Part shown: positions 43,702-52,987 of the stretch, piece by piece
How the letters are laid out: each line of letters begins with the position of its first letter
How positions within the stretch are numbered: the first letter of the stretch is position 1
DNA from: Saprospiraceae bacterium
GTDB taxonomy: Bacteria > Bacteroidota > Bacteroidia > Chitinophagales > Saprospiraceae
Length of the DNA stretch: 64,000 bases
Assembly: GCA_028285085.1 (NCBI GenBank)
Contig: JANQQI010000055.1
Span: 62,001-126,000, forward strand
Direction: 5' to 3'
Notes under the pieces: model-generated
Seen by the model: only the letters and a program-made list of their open reading frames with translations
What the model was told of the DNA's origin: nothing
Databases searched by the model: none
Made by a program: the position numbers and the translations under genes

Positions 43702-46700
43702 ATGAAGAATAACAAGCAAGAAATCTGGGTTGGCGTAGAAGATCGCACAAACGACCCATCATTTCTGGAAAATGTAGGCCAAGAGTTTCGCGAGTTGCCA
43801 ATCGTTGACACCCTGGCTGAAGAAGAAACCCTGAATGTCGGTAGTTCACGTCGTGATTTCCTGAAATATTTAGGCTTTGGCCTGGGAGCTGCAACACTTG
43901 CTGCTAGCTGCGATATTCCGGTCAAACGCGCTGTACCTTACGTAGTCAAACCAGATGCAATCGTGCCTGGAGTCGCTACCTATTACGCCTCTAGTTTCGT
44001 AAAAGGTGGTGATTACTGCTCAGTTTTGGTTAAAACCCGTGAAGGGCGCCCTATCAAAATTGAAGGAAACAGCCTTTCGAAAGTCACTATGGGTGGTACC
44101 AATGCTCGTGCGCAGGCTAGTGTTTTGGATATTTATGATCGTAAACGCTATCAGGCACCGGGTAAACCAGATCAAAGCGAGACCATGAGTTGGGCTGATC
44201 TGGATAAAACGGTAAAAGGTCAGCTAAATGCTGGTTCTAATATTGTCATCATTACTAATACTATTCTAAGTCCTACGACTAAGAAAGCCATTGATGATTT
44301 TAAAGCAAAATTTGGCAATACAAGTGTCTTTACTTACGATCCAGTGTCAAGTTCTGCGATGCTGGAAGCGAATGCGGATTGCTTTGGCCAACAAGTAGTG
44401 CCAAACTATCACTTCGATAAAGCAGATGTTATTGTAAGTGTGGGAGCAGATTTCCTCGGTACTTGGATTTCTCCAATCGAGTATGCTGCTCAGTATGTGA
44501 AGAATCGTAAGATCGAGAAGGTGAGTGGTGCCAAAATGAGTCGCCACATTCAAGTAGAAAGTGGAATGTCAATGACGGGGTCTAATGCAGACAACCGTAT
44601 TTTGATCAAACCTTCCGAGCAAGGCGCGGCAATCGCTACGCTTTATAACGAGGTAGCTGCTCTGACCGGTGGCACACGAATCAACGCTCCTTCTGTCAAT
44701 AGCCGAGCTGCTAAGCAGTTGGCCGCAGTAGCTAAGGAATTGACCGCTAAGCGCGGCCAATCTTTGGTTGTTTCTGGTTCGAACAACGTGGGTGAGCAAA
44801 CCCTAGTTAACAAAATTAATGACCTGCTCGGTAATTATGGTCGTACCATCGATTTTGCCGAAGCTTCTATGCAACGTCAAGGTATAGATGGCGACATCAA
44901 AGCTGCTTTGGCCGCAGTAAGCCGCGCCGATGCTGTATTTGTGATGGATGGAGCTAATCCAGTTTTCGACTTGCCAAACGGGGCTCAGTTTGCCGAAGCG
45001 ATGGCCAGTGCAAAACTGAAAGTATCATTCGCGAGCATCAAGAATGAAACGGCAGCTATCTGTGACTATGTAGCACCTACCAACAATTTTCTTGAGTCTT
45101 GGGGAGACGCCATGCCTAAGCGTGGTCACTATAGCTTGATTCAACCGACTATCTCTCCTTTATTTAAAACTCGTGAAACTGGTGAAAGCCTGTTGGTTTG
45201 GGCGGATAGTCCTGCACTGCAAGCAGATGCTGAGCAACCTTACTACGAATACCTGAAAGCACACTGGGAAGCTGCTATTTTCCCACAGCAATCAGATTTT
45301 CAATACTTCCAGACTTTCTGGGATATGGCACTGCACGACGGCGTCGTATCTATTCCACAAGCTGGCGTAGAAACCATTTTTAATGGTGATGTCAGTGCTG
45401 CTGCTGGTAAAATCAATAAGCCAGAAAATAGTGAGTTGGAGATCGTTATGTACGAAACGATTAATGCAGGTGCCGGTCAATATGCCAACAACCCTTGGTT
45501 GCAGGAACTGCCTGATCCAGTAATGCGTACGGTTTGGGGCAACTACATCAGTGTACCTGTTGAATATAATAACGGTGATGTCAAAGGCTTTATGGGCATT
45601 GGTAAGAATGCAGCTAAAGGCAAAGCTGAATTGGTAAATATTGATGTCAACGGGATCTCTGCTAAGATGACTGCAGTCGCTCAGTTTGGACAAGCTCCTG
45701 GAACAGTGGCGGTAGGTCTTGGCTACGGCCGGACAATTGTGGGAGAGACCGGACTGAATATCGGAACGCATGTTTCTCCATGGTGCAGTTACGATAGTAA
45801 TGGTAACCTGAAATATTACGCTGGCGTTTCTTCAATCGAACTTGCTGGTACAGATCGTGAATTTGCTTGCGTACAGTATCACCATACTTACGGTGTAACG
45901 GCACGTGATGAGAGCGGTAAAGCATTGATGAACCCGGATAATCCAGAGGAGAAGCTCAATGTCGATGAAGAAGCATTGGCTTATCAAGGTGCTTTGACCG
46001 ATCGTTCTGTGATGTTCACCACCAACATGAATAAGTTGGCGGATGATGTCGCTACCTTGAAAGCTAAGCGTGAAACTTACCAGAAATTGAATTCTCACTC
46101 GCTATATGGCGGGCACGAGTATAAATATGATAATGGTCACCACTGGGCGATGAACGTTGATCTCAACGCTTGTATCGGTTGTGGTGCCTGTGCAGTAGCC
46201 TGTATGGCTGAGAATAATGTACCAGTTGTTGGTAAAACAGAGGTACACCGCCATCATGAAATGGCTTGGATTCGTATCGATCGCTACTTCTACGGGGATG
46301 TCGAGAATCCAAACGTAGTATATCAGCCGCTGATGTGTCAGCACTGCGATAACGCACCTTGTGAAAACGTATGTCCGGTAGCTGCTACGAACCACAGCGC
46401 GGAAGGTCTGAACCAAATGACCTACAACCGCTGTATTGGTACGCGTTACTGTGCTAACAACTGTCCTTACAAAGTACGTCGTTACAACTGGCTGGATTAT
46501 ACTACAGCAGACGTCTTCCCAGGCAACCAACCTTTGGTTAATGGCGAAGAGCTGCCTTACGGTGCAGATAACCTGACGCGTATGGTCTTGAACCCAGACG
46601 TTACGGTTCGTTCTCGTGGTGTGATCGAGAAATGTAGCTTCTGTGTACAGCGAATTCAGGAAGGTAAACTGACGGCTAAGCGTGAAAATCGTAGATTGAC

Positions 46701-46911
46701 TGACAGTGATGTGAAAACCGCTTGCCAAACGGCTTGTCCTACCGGTGCGATTGTCTTTGGTGATATCAACAACAAAGAAGCACTGATTTCTCAGAAAATT
46801 GAAAGCGACATGGCTTATCGTGTATTGGAAGAGGTGAACACCGAATCTTCTGTACACTATTTCATGAAAGTGAACAACCGTGACGAGCAGCTGGACGAAA
46901 TCGTCAGCTAA
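43702..46911 (+). CDS. actB: Alternative Complex III subunit ActB (molybdopterin-like plus iron-sulphur)
   Basis: The largest ACIII subunit, 1069 residues. A twin-arginine-type segment SSRRDFLKYLGFGLGAATLAASC lies about 50 residues from the start, as in the 'TAT-variant-translocated' members. Residues ~60-800 are related to molybdopterin oxidoreductases but in ACIII hold no cofactor. The C-terminal NrfC-like part carries four cluster motifs: CIGCGAC at 824, CQHCDNAPC at 879, CIGTRYCANNC at 911 and CSFC at 978 with CQTAC at 1008. In the third, Thr stands where a Cys is expected, so it should hold a 3Fe-4S cluster, as is known for ACIII. It moves electrons from quinol toward the ActA hemes. Confidence 0.93.
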   Translation: MKNNKQEIWVGVEDRTNDPSFLENVGQEFRELPIVDTLAEEETLNVGSSRRDFLKYLGFGLGAATLAASCDIPVKRAVPYVVKPDAIVPGVATYYASSFVKGGDYCSVLVKTREGRPIKIEGNSLSKVTMGGTNARAQASVLDIYDRKRYQAPGKPDQSETMSWADLDKTVKGQLNAGSNIVIITNTILSPTTKKAIDDFKAKFGNTSVFTYDPVSSSAMLEANADCFGQQVVPNYHFDKADVIVSVGADFLGTWISPIEYAAQYVKNRKIEKVSGAKMSRHIQVESGMSMTGSNADNRILIKPSEQGAAIATLYNEVAALTGGTRINAPSVNSRAAKQLAAVAKELTAKRGQSLVVSGSNNVGEQTLVNKINDLLGNYGRTIDFAEASMQRQGIDGDIKAALAAVSRADAVFVMDGANPVFDLPNGAQFAEAMASAKLKVSFASIKNETAAICDYVAPTNNFLESWGDAMPKRGHYSLIQPTISPLFKTRETGESLLVWADSPALQADAEQPYYEYLKAHWEAAIFPQQSDFQYFQTFWDMALHDGVVSIPQAGVETIFNGDVSAAAGKINKPENSELEIVMYETINAGAGQYANNPWLQELPDPVMRTVWGNYISVPVEYNNGDVKGFMGIGKNAAKGKAELVNIDVNGISAKMTAVAQFGQAPGTVAVGLGYGRTIVGETGLNIGTHVSPWCSYDSNGNLKYYAGVSSIELAGTDREFACVQYHHTYGVTARDESGKALMNPDNPEEKLNVDEEALAYQGALTDRSVMFTTNMNKLADDVATLKAKRETYQKLNSHSLYGGHEYKYDNGHHWAMNVDLNACIGCGACAVACMAENNVPVVGKTEVHRHHEMAWIRIDRYFYGDVENPNVVYQPLMCQHCDNAPCENVCPVAATNHSAEGLNQMTYNRCIGTRYCANNCPYKVRRYNWLDYTTADVFPGNQPLVNGEELPYGADNLTRMVLNPDVTVRSRGVIEKCSFCVQRIQEGKLTAKRENRRLTDSDVKTACQTACPTGAIVFGDINNKEALISQKIESDMAYRVLEEVNTESSVHYFMKVNNRDEQLDEIVS

Positions 46912-46972
46912 GACTTAAAAATTGATAGCAACAAACTCTGTCTTTTGACAGGCAAATTATTAATAGAAACTT

Positions 46973-48403
46973 ATGAGTGCTGTTATTTCTCCAATTCGGG
47001 AACCTTTAATTGAAGGAAACAAATCGTACCACGATATTACCGAAGACATTGCTTCACCAACGGAGAAGGTGCCTAACCAGACGTGGATTTTAGCCTTTAT
47101 CGTTTCGGTTGGTTTTCTCACCTTTGGTGTTGTCTGTATCTTCTGGACCGTTTGGTTCGGTATTGGTTCCTGGGATTTGAACCGAACAGTCGGTTGGGGT
47201 TGGGATATTACCAACTTCGTATGGTGGGTCGGTATCGGTCACGCGGGAACGCTGATCTCAGCGATTCTTCTGCTTTTCCGTCAGAAATGGCGTACGGGTG
47301 TAAACCGGGCAGCGGAAGCGATGACCATTTTTGCCGTAATCTGTGCAGGGATGTTCCCAGCCATTCACGCCGGGCGTCAATGGATGCTGTTTTTCATCTT
47401 CCCTTATCCGAATACACGCGGGCCATTGTGGGTGAACTTCAACTCACCACTGCTTTGGGACGTATTCGCGATTAGTACCTATCTGACGGTATCACTCTTA
47501 TTCTGGTATACAGGTTTGGTACCGGATTTTGCTACGGTTCGTGACCGTGCCAAAGGATTGCGTAAGCGTTTGTATAACTTCCTTTCTTTCGGTTGGACGG
47601 GATCTGCTAAGCACTGGCAACGTTGGGAGTCTTTAGCTCTGATTTTGGCCGGTTTAGCAACACCACTGGTACTTTCCGTACACACCATCGTAAGTTTCGA
47701 CTTCGCCACTTCGGTTATTCCTGGTTGGCACACGACGATCTTCCCGCCCTACTTCGTTGCGGGAGCAATCTTCTCAGGGTTTGCCATGGTACAAACGCTG
47801 ATGATCATCACACGTAAAGTATTGAATCTGCAAGAATATATTACACTGGCTCATATCGAGTCGATGAACAAGGTTATCCTATTGACGGGATCGATTGTAG
47901 GTACAGCCTATTTGACAGAGTTGTTCATTGCTTGGTACTCCGGTTATGTTTATGAGCAGTTTGCTTTCTATAATCGTGCACTTGGGGTATATGCTTGGTC
48001 TTACTTCGGTATGATGTTCTGTAATGTGATCTCGCCACAGTTCTTCTGGTTCAAGCGCTTCCGCCGTAGTTTGTGGTGGACATTCTTCCTATCGATTGTG
48101 GTAAATATCGGGATGTGGTTTGAGCGTTTCGTAATTATCGCCACTACATTGGCGCGTGATTATTTGCCATCAAGCTGGAGCTACTATGTACCAACTTGGG
48201 TAGAGATTGGTCTCTTCCTCGGTACCTTAGGTATTTTCTTCACCTTGTACTTGTTGTTTACACGTGTTGCACCGGTAGTAGCGATTGCAGAGGTGAAAAG
48301 TATTCTTAAATCCTCTGGTGATCAATACACTGGAAAGAATGCTGAGCATCACTATAAAGAAGTGGTTGAAAAATCAGATACAGCACACGCTCACAGCCAC
48401 TAA
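46973..48403 (+). CDS. actC: Alternative Complex III subunit ActC (NrfD-like membrane subunit)
   Basis: A polytopic NrfD/PsrC-family protein of 476 residues with about ten hydrophobic helices. Family landmarks are VGIGHAGTLISAILLLFRQKWRTGVNRAAEAMTIFAV, AIHAGRQWMLFFIFPYPN, and VIPGWHTTIFPPYFVAGAIFSG; a quinol-binding site is expected here on the periplasmic side. The C-terminal tail ends in TAHAHSH, a short His-rich segment. It lies 61 bases after actB, followed by actD at 36 bases. Confidence 0.93.
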   Translation: MSAVISPIREPLIEGNKSYHDITEDIASPTEKVPNQTWILAFIVSVGFLTFGVVCIFWTVWFGIGSWDLNRTVGWGWDITNFVWWVGIGHAGTLISAILLLFRQKWRTGVNRAAEAMTIFAVICAGMFPAIHAGRQWMLFFIFPYPNTRGPLWVNFNSPLLWDVFAISTYLTVSLLFWYTGLVPDFATVRDRAKGLRKRLYNFLSFGWTGSAKHWQRWESLALILAGLATPLVLSVHTIVSFDFATSVIPGWHTTIFPPYFVAGAIFSGFAMVQTLMIITRKVLNLQEYITLAHIESMNKVILLTGSIVGTAYLTELFIAWYSGYVYEQFAFYNRALGVYAWSYFGMMFCNVISPQFFWFKRFRRSLWWTFFLSIVVNIGMWFERFVIIATTLARDYLPSSWSYYVPTWVEIGLFLGTLGIFFTLYLLFTRVAPVVAIAEVKSILKSSGDQYTGKNAEHHYKEVVEKSDTAHAHSH

Positions 48404-48439
48404 TCAATTTTTGCAAAGTCTATTTCAAGCTATATAAAA

Positions 48440-48967
48440 ATGAAAGAACATAAAGAAGTTTTATACGGACTTTACGATGACGAAGAGGACTTGCTACGTG
48501 CCGTAAAACAAGCCGGTGCGGATCACCTCGACATCATGGATGTTTTTACACCATTCCCGGTACACGGTCTGGATCCACTATTAGGATTATCCGAATCTCG
48601 TTTGCACATCGCTGGTTTTTTCTACGGTGCGCTCGGTACTTTGACCGCATTCGGTTTTATGACTTGGGTTTTTACCCGCGATTGGCCGATCATTTTTGGT
48701 GGTAAGCCTTACTTCTCTGCACCGTCTTTTATTCCAATTACTTTTGAGTTGACGGTACTTTTCGCAGCAGTAGGTATGGTGGTTACTTTCTACACGATTT
48801 GTGGTCTTGGTCCTGGTGTTGTCAATCCAGTATTGGATGATCGTATTACCGACGATAAGTTTTGTATCGCTTTTAAAACCAATGGTTATTCTGATACGGA
48901 GATTGGAAAATTGCGCAGTTTCTTTTCCAATACAGGCGCTTCAGAAGTGAGCACAAAAACCATTTAA
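48440..48967 (+). CDS. actD: Alternative Complex III subunit ActD (DUF3341)
   Basis: A 175-residue subunit of the DUF3341 family. The cytosolic first half carries the typical LYDDEEDLLRAVKQ and MDVFTPFPVHGLDPLLGL motif, followed by two transmembrane helices (residues ~60-80 and ~100-122) and a short soluble tail. It is a structural part of ACIII. The neighbours actC and actE lie 36 and 19 bases away. Confidence 0.9.
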   Translation: MKEHKEVLYGLYDDEEDLLRAVKQAGADHLDIMDVFTPFPVHGLDPLLGLSESRLHIAGFFYGALGTLTAFGFMTWVFTRDWPIIFGGKPYFSAPSFIPITFELTVLFAAVGMVVTFYTICGLGPGVVNPVLDDRITDDKFCIAFKTNGYSDTEIGKLRSFFSNTGASEVSTKTI

Positions 48968-48986
48968 TACAAAAGAAATTTTCAAA

Positions 48987-49895
48987 ATGAATAATATGCG
49001 CAATACGATTTTCGCAATTAGTTTTTTGGCAGTGATGTTCTTCATGACCTCTTGCCAACAGCCCAGTAACAATAGTACAGGGAGCGAGTATATGCCAGAT
49101 ATGGCACACTCCATTGCGATGGAAGCGAATACTTATAATTACTATTATAACAATACTTGGGATAGTGCGAGTGTCGTGAAATTGAAGGTTTTGACCATGC
49201 CTCGCCAACCTGTTGAGGGAACGATTGCACGTGGTTATACCGGAGTACATTACTCTGCGACTACTACTGCACGCAATGCAGCAATGAGTTCTTTGCGCGG
49301 TGAAGACGGTGTACAATCTATCGCCGTACCAGTCAACGGTAATGTGCCTTATTACTATGAGGATACCGAAGAAGAGCGTACCCGAGCTACACAAGAAATT
49401 ATTTACAATCCTTTTGTCATTACTGAAGAGGGGCTAGACCGCGGTAAGGAATTGTACGATATCTTTTGTGCGACTTGCCACGGTGAAAAAGGTGACGGTA
49501 ACGGTTATTTGGTACGTGAAGATGGCGGTGTTTACCCAGCAGCTCCAGCAAACTTCCTAACCGATGAGTTTGTCGCTGCTTCCAACGGTCGCTATTATCA
49601 TGCATTGATCTACGGTAAAAACGTGATGGGCGGCTACTCTGATAAGATTTCTTACGAAGAACGCTGGCAAGTGATCCACTACATCCGAAACTTGCAAGCT
49701 AAAGATCGCAAGTTGGTTTACAACGAAGATGCCAATACCCTAAATACAATCGATGTGCCCGGTGCATCATCTCGCATGGTTGCGAATAATATGCCTGCAG
49801 TGACTGATGAAGCTGCACACGATGAAGAAGGTGATCACAGTCACGATGGCGGAGAACATCACAGTGATGATAATAGCCACGGCGAAGATCACTAA
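48987..49895 (+). CDS. actE: Alternative Complex III subunit ActE (monoheme cytochrome c lipoprotein)
   Basis: A periplasmic lipoprotein of 302 residues: the N-terminal signal ends in FFMTSC, with Cys 29 or so as the lipidated residue. A single heme motif, CATCH, lies at residues 161-165, with the distal Met expected in NVMGGYSDKIS. The last 40 residues are an unusual His/Asp/Glu-rich tail (DEEGDHSHDGGEHHSDDNSHGEDH) with no fold, which could bind metals. The heme domain hands electrons on toward the oxidase. Confidence 0.9.
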   Translation: MNNMRNTIFAISFLAVMFFMTSCQQPSNNSTGSEYMPDMAHSIAMEANTYNYYYNNTWDSASVVKLKVLTMPRQPVEGTIARGYTGVHYSATTTARNAAMSSLRGEDGVQSIAVPVNGNVPYYYEDTEEERTRATQEIIYNPFVITEEGLDRGKELYDIFCATCHGEKGDGNGYLVREDGGVYPAAPANFLTDEFVAASNGRYYHALIYGKNVMGGYSDKISYEERWQVIHYIRNLQAKDRKLVYNEDANTLNTIDVPGASSRMVANNMPAVTDEAAHDEEGDHSHDGGEHHSDDNSHGEDH

Positions 49896-49968
49896 GTAGT
49901 ATAAACAAGCAAATTGTATTAATCATTTATAGTCGGCACTGTCCGACCTTGAAAAACAAAAAGATACG

Positions 49969-51222
49969 ATGAATCAGTTTACCTTCGAAGGGAAACAAAA
50001 GCGTGTACTTTACGGATTTATGCTTCTCGGGCTGCTTTGCCTGATCGGTTCATTCTTCATGGATTCGACCGAGCATCATTCCCGTTTCTGGACTAACTTC
50101 TTGCATAATACAGTCTTTTTCACGGGGATTGCCTTTATTTCTCTGTTTGCTATTGCGGCAAGCGTCAGCGCTTACGCCGGTTGGTACACGGTATTTAAAC
50201 GAATTTGGGAAGCTTATGCAGAGTTTCTGCTCATTGGCCTCGTTTTGTTAATTGTGCTCATTGCTGGTTTGTGGGGACATTTACACCATATCTATCACTG
50301 GAATACAGAGGGGATCGCCGATGTGGGATCAGACACTTACGACGAATTGATTGCAGGTAAAGCGGGTTTTTTGAATAAGACTTGGTATACCATTGGTACG
50401 ATTGGTATTGTCGGTATCTGGTACTTCTTATTTGCACGTCCATTGCGCAAGCTCTCCATTCAGGAAGATAACACCAGTACACTTGATTTCAGTGTACATA
50501 AAAAAGTGAAATGGTACTCCGCAGCGTTCTTGCCAATTGCGGCTTTCTCAAGTGCAGCAATGATTTGGTTATGGACGATGTCAATTGACCCACACTGGTA
50601 CAGTACGATGTATGCTTGGTACACGACTGCAAGTTGGTTTGTATCTGCCATTGCGCTGACTATCCTGAGCTTGATTTATCTGAAAGGTCGCGGCTATTTC
50701 CAACACGTTTCGGATGAGCATATGCACGATTTGGGTAAGCTGTTGTTCGCCTTTAGTATCTTCTGGACTTACTTGTGGTTCTCACAGTTCATGTTGATCT
50801 GGTACGGTAACGTAGGGGAGGAGACAGTATATTTCCAATTGCGTCGTGATCAGTTCCCTGTACTGTTTTACGGTAACTTGATTCTCAACTTTGTATTGCC
50901 ATTCCTGATCCTGCTACGTAATGACACTAAGCGCAAATTTGGTACGCTTGGTTTCGTGGCATTGCTTTGCTTGTTCGGTCACTGGTGGGATTTCTTCCAA
51001 ATGATTAAGCCCGGTGTTTTGAATGAGTTGGCGCATGCAAGTGGTAGTCATGGTCCATTGCCTTTTGCGGCTGGATTTACCATTCCTGGTTTGTTGGAGA
51101 TCGGTACATTCCTTGGCTTCTTGGCATTGTTTGTATTTGTATTTTTCAATCAGCTGACAAAAGCGTCTCTCAATCCACAGAGCGATCCTTACTTCGGAGA
51201 GAGTGTACATCACCACGTTTAG
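49969..51222 (+). CDS. actF: Alternative Complex III subunit ActF (NrfD-like membrane subunit)
   Basis: The second polytopic membrane subunit of ACIII, 417 residues with about ten helices, a shortened relative of ActC that lacks its quinol site in known complexes. Characteristic segments are LLCLIGSFFMDSTEHHSRFWTNFLHN near the start, AAMIWLWTMSIDPHWYSTMYAWYTTASWFVSA and TYLWFSQFMLIWYGNVGEETVYF. It is the last act gene; a 166-base gap with its own promoter-like elements separates it from the oxidase genes. Confidence 0.92.
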   Translation: MNQFTFEGKQKRVLYGFMLLGLLCLIGSFFMDSTEHHSRFWTNFLHNTVFFTGIAFISLFAIAASVSAYAGWYTVFKRIWEAYAEFLLIGLVLLIVLIAGLWGHLHHIYHWNTEGIADVGSDTYDELIAGKAGFLNKTWYTIGTIGIVGIWYFLFARPLRKLSIQEDNTSTLDFSVHKKVKWYSAAFLPIAAFSSAAMIWLWTMSIDPHWYSTMYAWYTTASWFVSAIALTILSLIYLKGRGYFQHVSDEHMHDLGKLLFAFSIFWTYLWFSQFMLIWYGNVGEETVYFQLRRDQFPVLFYGNLILNFVLPFLILLRNDTKRKFGTLGFVALLCLFGHWWDFFQMIKPGVLNELAHASGSHGPLPFAAGFTIPGLLEIGTFLGFLALFVFVFFNQLTKASLNPQSDPYFGESVHHHV

Positions 51223-51302
51223 TGAATTGAGACAGCGTTTGAAATTAAAATTGTTCAATTAAAAACAGATTTTTTCATAATTCAGAATCAATCTAAACAT
51301 CC

Positions 51303-51318
51303 TTCGATCGTGATCGAA
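51303..51318. promoter_or_regulatory. 16-bp inverted repeat upstream of the oxidase genes
   Basis: TTCGATC-GT-GATCGAA, a perfect inverted repeat with a two-base centre in the gap between actF and the subunit II gene, about 27 bases before a perfect -7 box. The size suits a dimeric regulator. A weak terminator is the alternative, although no T-run follows. Confidence 0.4.
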
Positions 51319-51344
51319 AAACAGTATTGAACGTTTTAAACCTA

Positions 51345-51352
51345 TATTTTTG
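51345..51352 (+). promoter_or_regulatory. internal -7 box for the cytochrome oxidase genes
   Basis: TATTTTTG, a perfect TAnnTTTG match, 37 bases before the subunit II start. The nearest TTG is 15 bases upstream, so the -33 spacing is poor. It suggests the oxidase genes can be transcribed independently of the act genes. Confidence 0.45.
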
Positions 51353-51388
51353 TAGAAGAAAGTCAATAAACGATAAATTAAATCTATA

Positions 51389-52933
51389 ATGACGGCACTT
51401 ATTTCGGTTCTATGTATTATTCTGATTGCTCTGGTGATCGTGCAGATTGGCCGGGTGACAGAACTTGCGGCTAAGATTAGAGGCGAAGAAGCTGCGCAGC
51501 AGGATGCCAACGATCGTAATGCCTGGATTTCTTTGGTCTTTATGGTTGTGTTCCTGATCAGCTGTGTAGCATCAGCTTATTATTACAAAAATGATATCCT
51601 TTGGTACGGACCGCACGAGTCTGCATCTGTCCATGGAGGACAACTAGATTCCTTATTTGACATCACTCTGTTATTTACAGGTATCGTTTTCTTCATTACT
51701 CAGATTTTGTTATTCTGGTTTGCTTATCGCTATAAGAATGAGCCAGGCCGTAAGGCACTTTATATGCCACACGATAACAAATTGGAGATCATTTGGACCG
51801 TTATTCCTGCTGTTGTGATGACCTTCTTGGTTGTTGGTGGTTTGGATGCATGGAATGAAGTGATGGCGGATGTTCCTGAAGATGCAGTTGCAGGTGAGGA
51901 TTACATTGAGATCGAGGCTACCGGAATGCAGTTCTTGTGGTCGATGCGTTATCCTGGTAAAGACAATCTACTCGGAACCAAGGATTTCCGTAAGATCACT
52001 GCTAATAACTCTTTGGGAATTGATTTTTCTGATCCAAAGAGCTGGGATGATGTCGTTTCATCTGCAGCGGGTGAAGTCATCAAATTACCAATCGGAAAGC
52101 AAGTTCGCGTACGTATCACGGCCCGTGATGTATTGCACAACTTTGATTTACCTCACTTCCGTGTAAAAATGGATGCGATCCCGGGACTACCGACCTATTT
52201 CACTTTTACACCATCTATTACTACTGAAGATTATAGAGCTAAATTGGGTGCTCTGAACAAAGATGGATCACCTAAATATCCTGAATGGCATGAACTGTCG
52301 GATCCAACCGATCCTGAAAGTGAACCACGTTGGAAAGCTTTCCAATTCGAATTGGCTTGTGCAGAATTGTGCGGTCGTGGTCACTATAGTATGCGTCGTA
52401 TTGTAGAGGTCGTTTCGGAGGAAGAATGGAGAGAGTGGGCGAACAGTCAAACTTCTTTCTACTTTTCTTCAATTCGTGGCTCAGAGGAAGATCCTAACCT
52501 AGGTAAATTACTGCCTATCGAAATTCGCGAGCGTAAAGAAGCGTTCACCACTGCTGTGAAGCGCGCCATCGAATCAACCGAAGAGACGGATAAAGTGCTA
52601 CGTCTTGAGCACGTTAACTTCGAAACGGGGTCTGCTCGATTGACTGCAAATTCACGCTACGAACTTGATAACCTGGTGAGTGTGCTAGACGATTATGAAA
52701 ATATGACGATTGAGGTAGCCGGTCATACCGATGCGACGGGAGATCCTGAAATGAATATGGAGCTGTCTGACTCGCGCGCGCAGGCTGTATATAACTACTT
52801 GACTGGAAAAGGCATTAGTGGTGAGCGTCTGGTTGCTGTTGGTTATGGCCAAACTCAGCCAATTGACTCCAATGAAACCGAAGAAGGACGTCAGAAGAAT
52901 CGTAGAACAGAGTTCAAAATTCTTACTCAATAA
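51389..52933 (+). CDS. ctaC: cytochrome c oxidase subunit II fused to an OmpA-type domain
   Basis: Oxidase subunit II, 514 residues. Several N-terminal membrane helices (residues ~4-22, ~48-68, ~88-112 and ~127-150) precede the periplasmic cupredoxin domain. The CuA ligands are intact: His 250 in DVLHNFDLPHF, then CAELCGRGHYSM giving Cys 324, Cys 328, His 332 and Met 335. After a linker, residues ~405-514 are a complete OmpA/Pal-like domain: LEHVNFETGSARLTANS, AGHTDATGD (Asp 448), LSDSRAQAV (Arg 463) and GYGQTQPI. The 15-residue Asp-Arg spacing equals that of the peptidoglycan-binding pair in OmpA proteins. There is no cytochrome c domain. It should accept electrons from c-type cytochromes and may anchor the oxidase to the wall. 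Confidence 0.9.
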   Translation: MTALISVLCIILIALVIVQIGRVTELAAKIRGEEAAQQDANDRNAWISLVFMVVFLISCVASAYYYKNDILWYGPHESASVHGGQLDSLFDITLLFTGIVFFITQILLFWFAYRYKNEPGRKALYMPHDNKLEIIWTVIPAVVMTFLVVGGLDAWNEVMADVPEDAVAGEDYIEIEATGMQFLWSMRYPGKDNLLGTKDFRKITANNSLGIDFSDPKSWDDVVSSAAGEVIKLPIGKQVRVRITARDVLHNFDLPHFRVKMDAIPGLPTYFTFTPSITTEDYRAKLGALNKDGSPKYPEWHELSDPTDPESEPRWKAFQFELACAELCGRGHYSMRRIVEVVSEEEWREWANSQTSFYFSSIRGSEEDPNLGKLLPIEIRERKEAFTTAVKRAIESTEETDKVLRLEHVNFETGSARLTANSRYELDNLVSVLDDYENMTIEVAGHTDATGDPEMNMELSDSRAQAVYNYLTGKGISGERLVAVGYGQTQPIDSNETEEGRQKNRRTEFKILTQ

Positions 52934-52987
52934 ATATAACGTAACGTAGACCTATATTGGCGGAAGCAAATTTAAATTTATCCAATC

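Noticed and set aside
46102-46857. 251-codon open frame on the minus strand inside actB
   Set aside because: It lies opposite the conserved iron-sulphur part of ActB, has no recognisable motif, and is rich in Thr, Val and Arg as expected from the complement of a coding strand.
43702-46911. ActB as an active molybdenum enzyme (formate dehydrogenase or nitrate reductase type)
   Set aside because: The gene order actABCDEF and the Thr-for-Cys change in the third cluster motif fit ACIII, whose molybdopterin-like domain is known to lack the cofactor.
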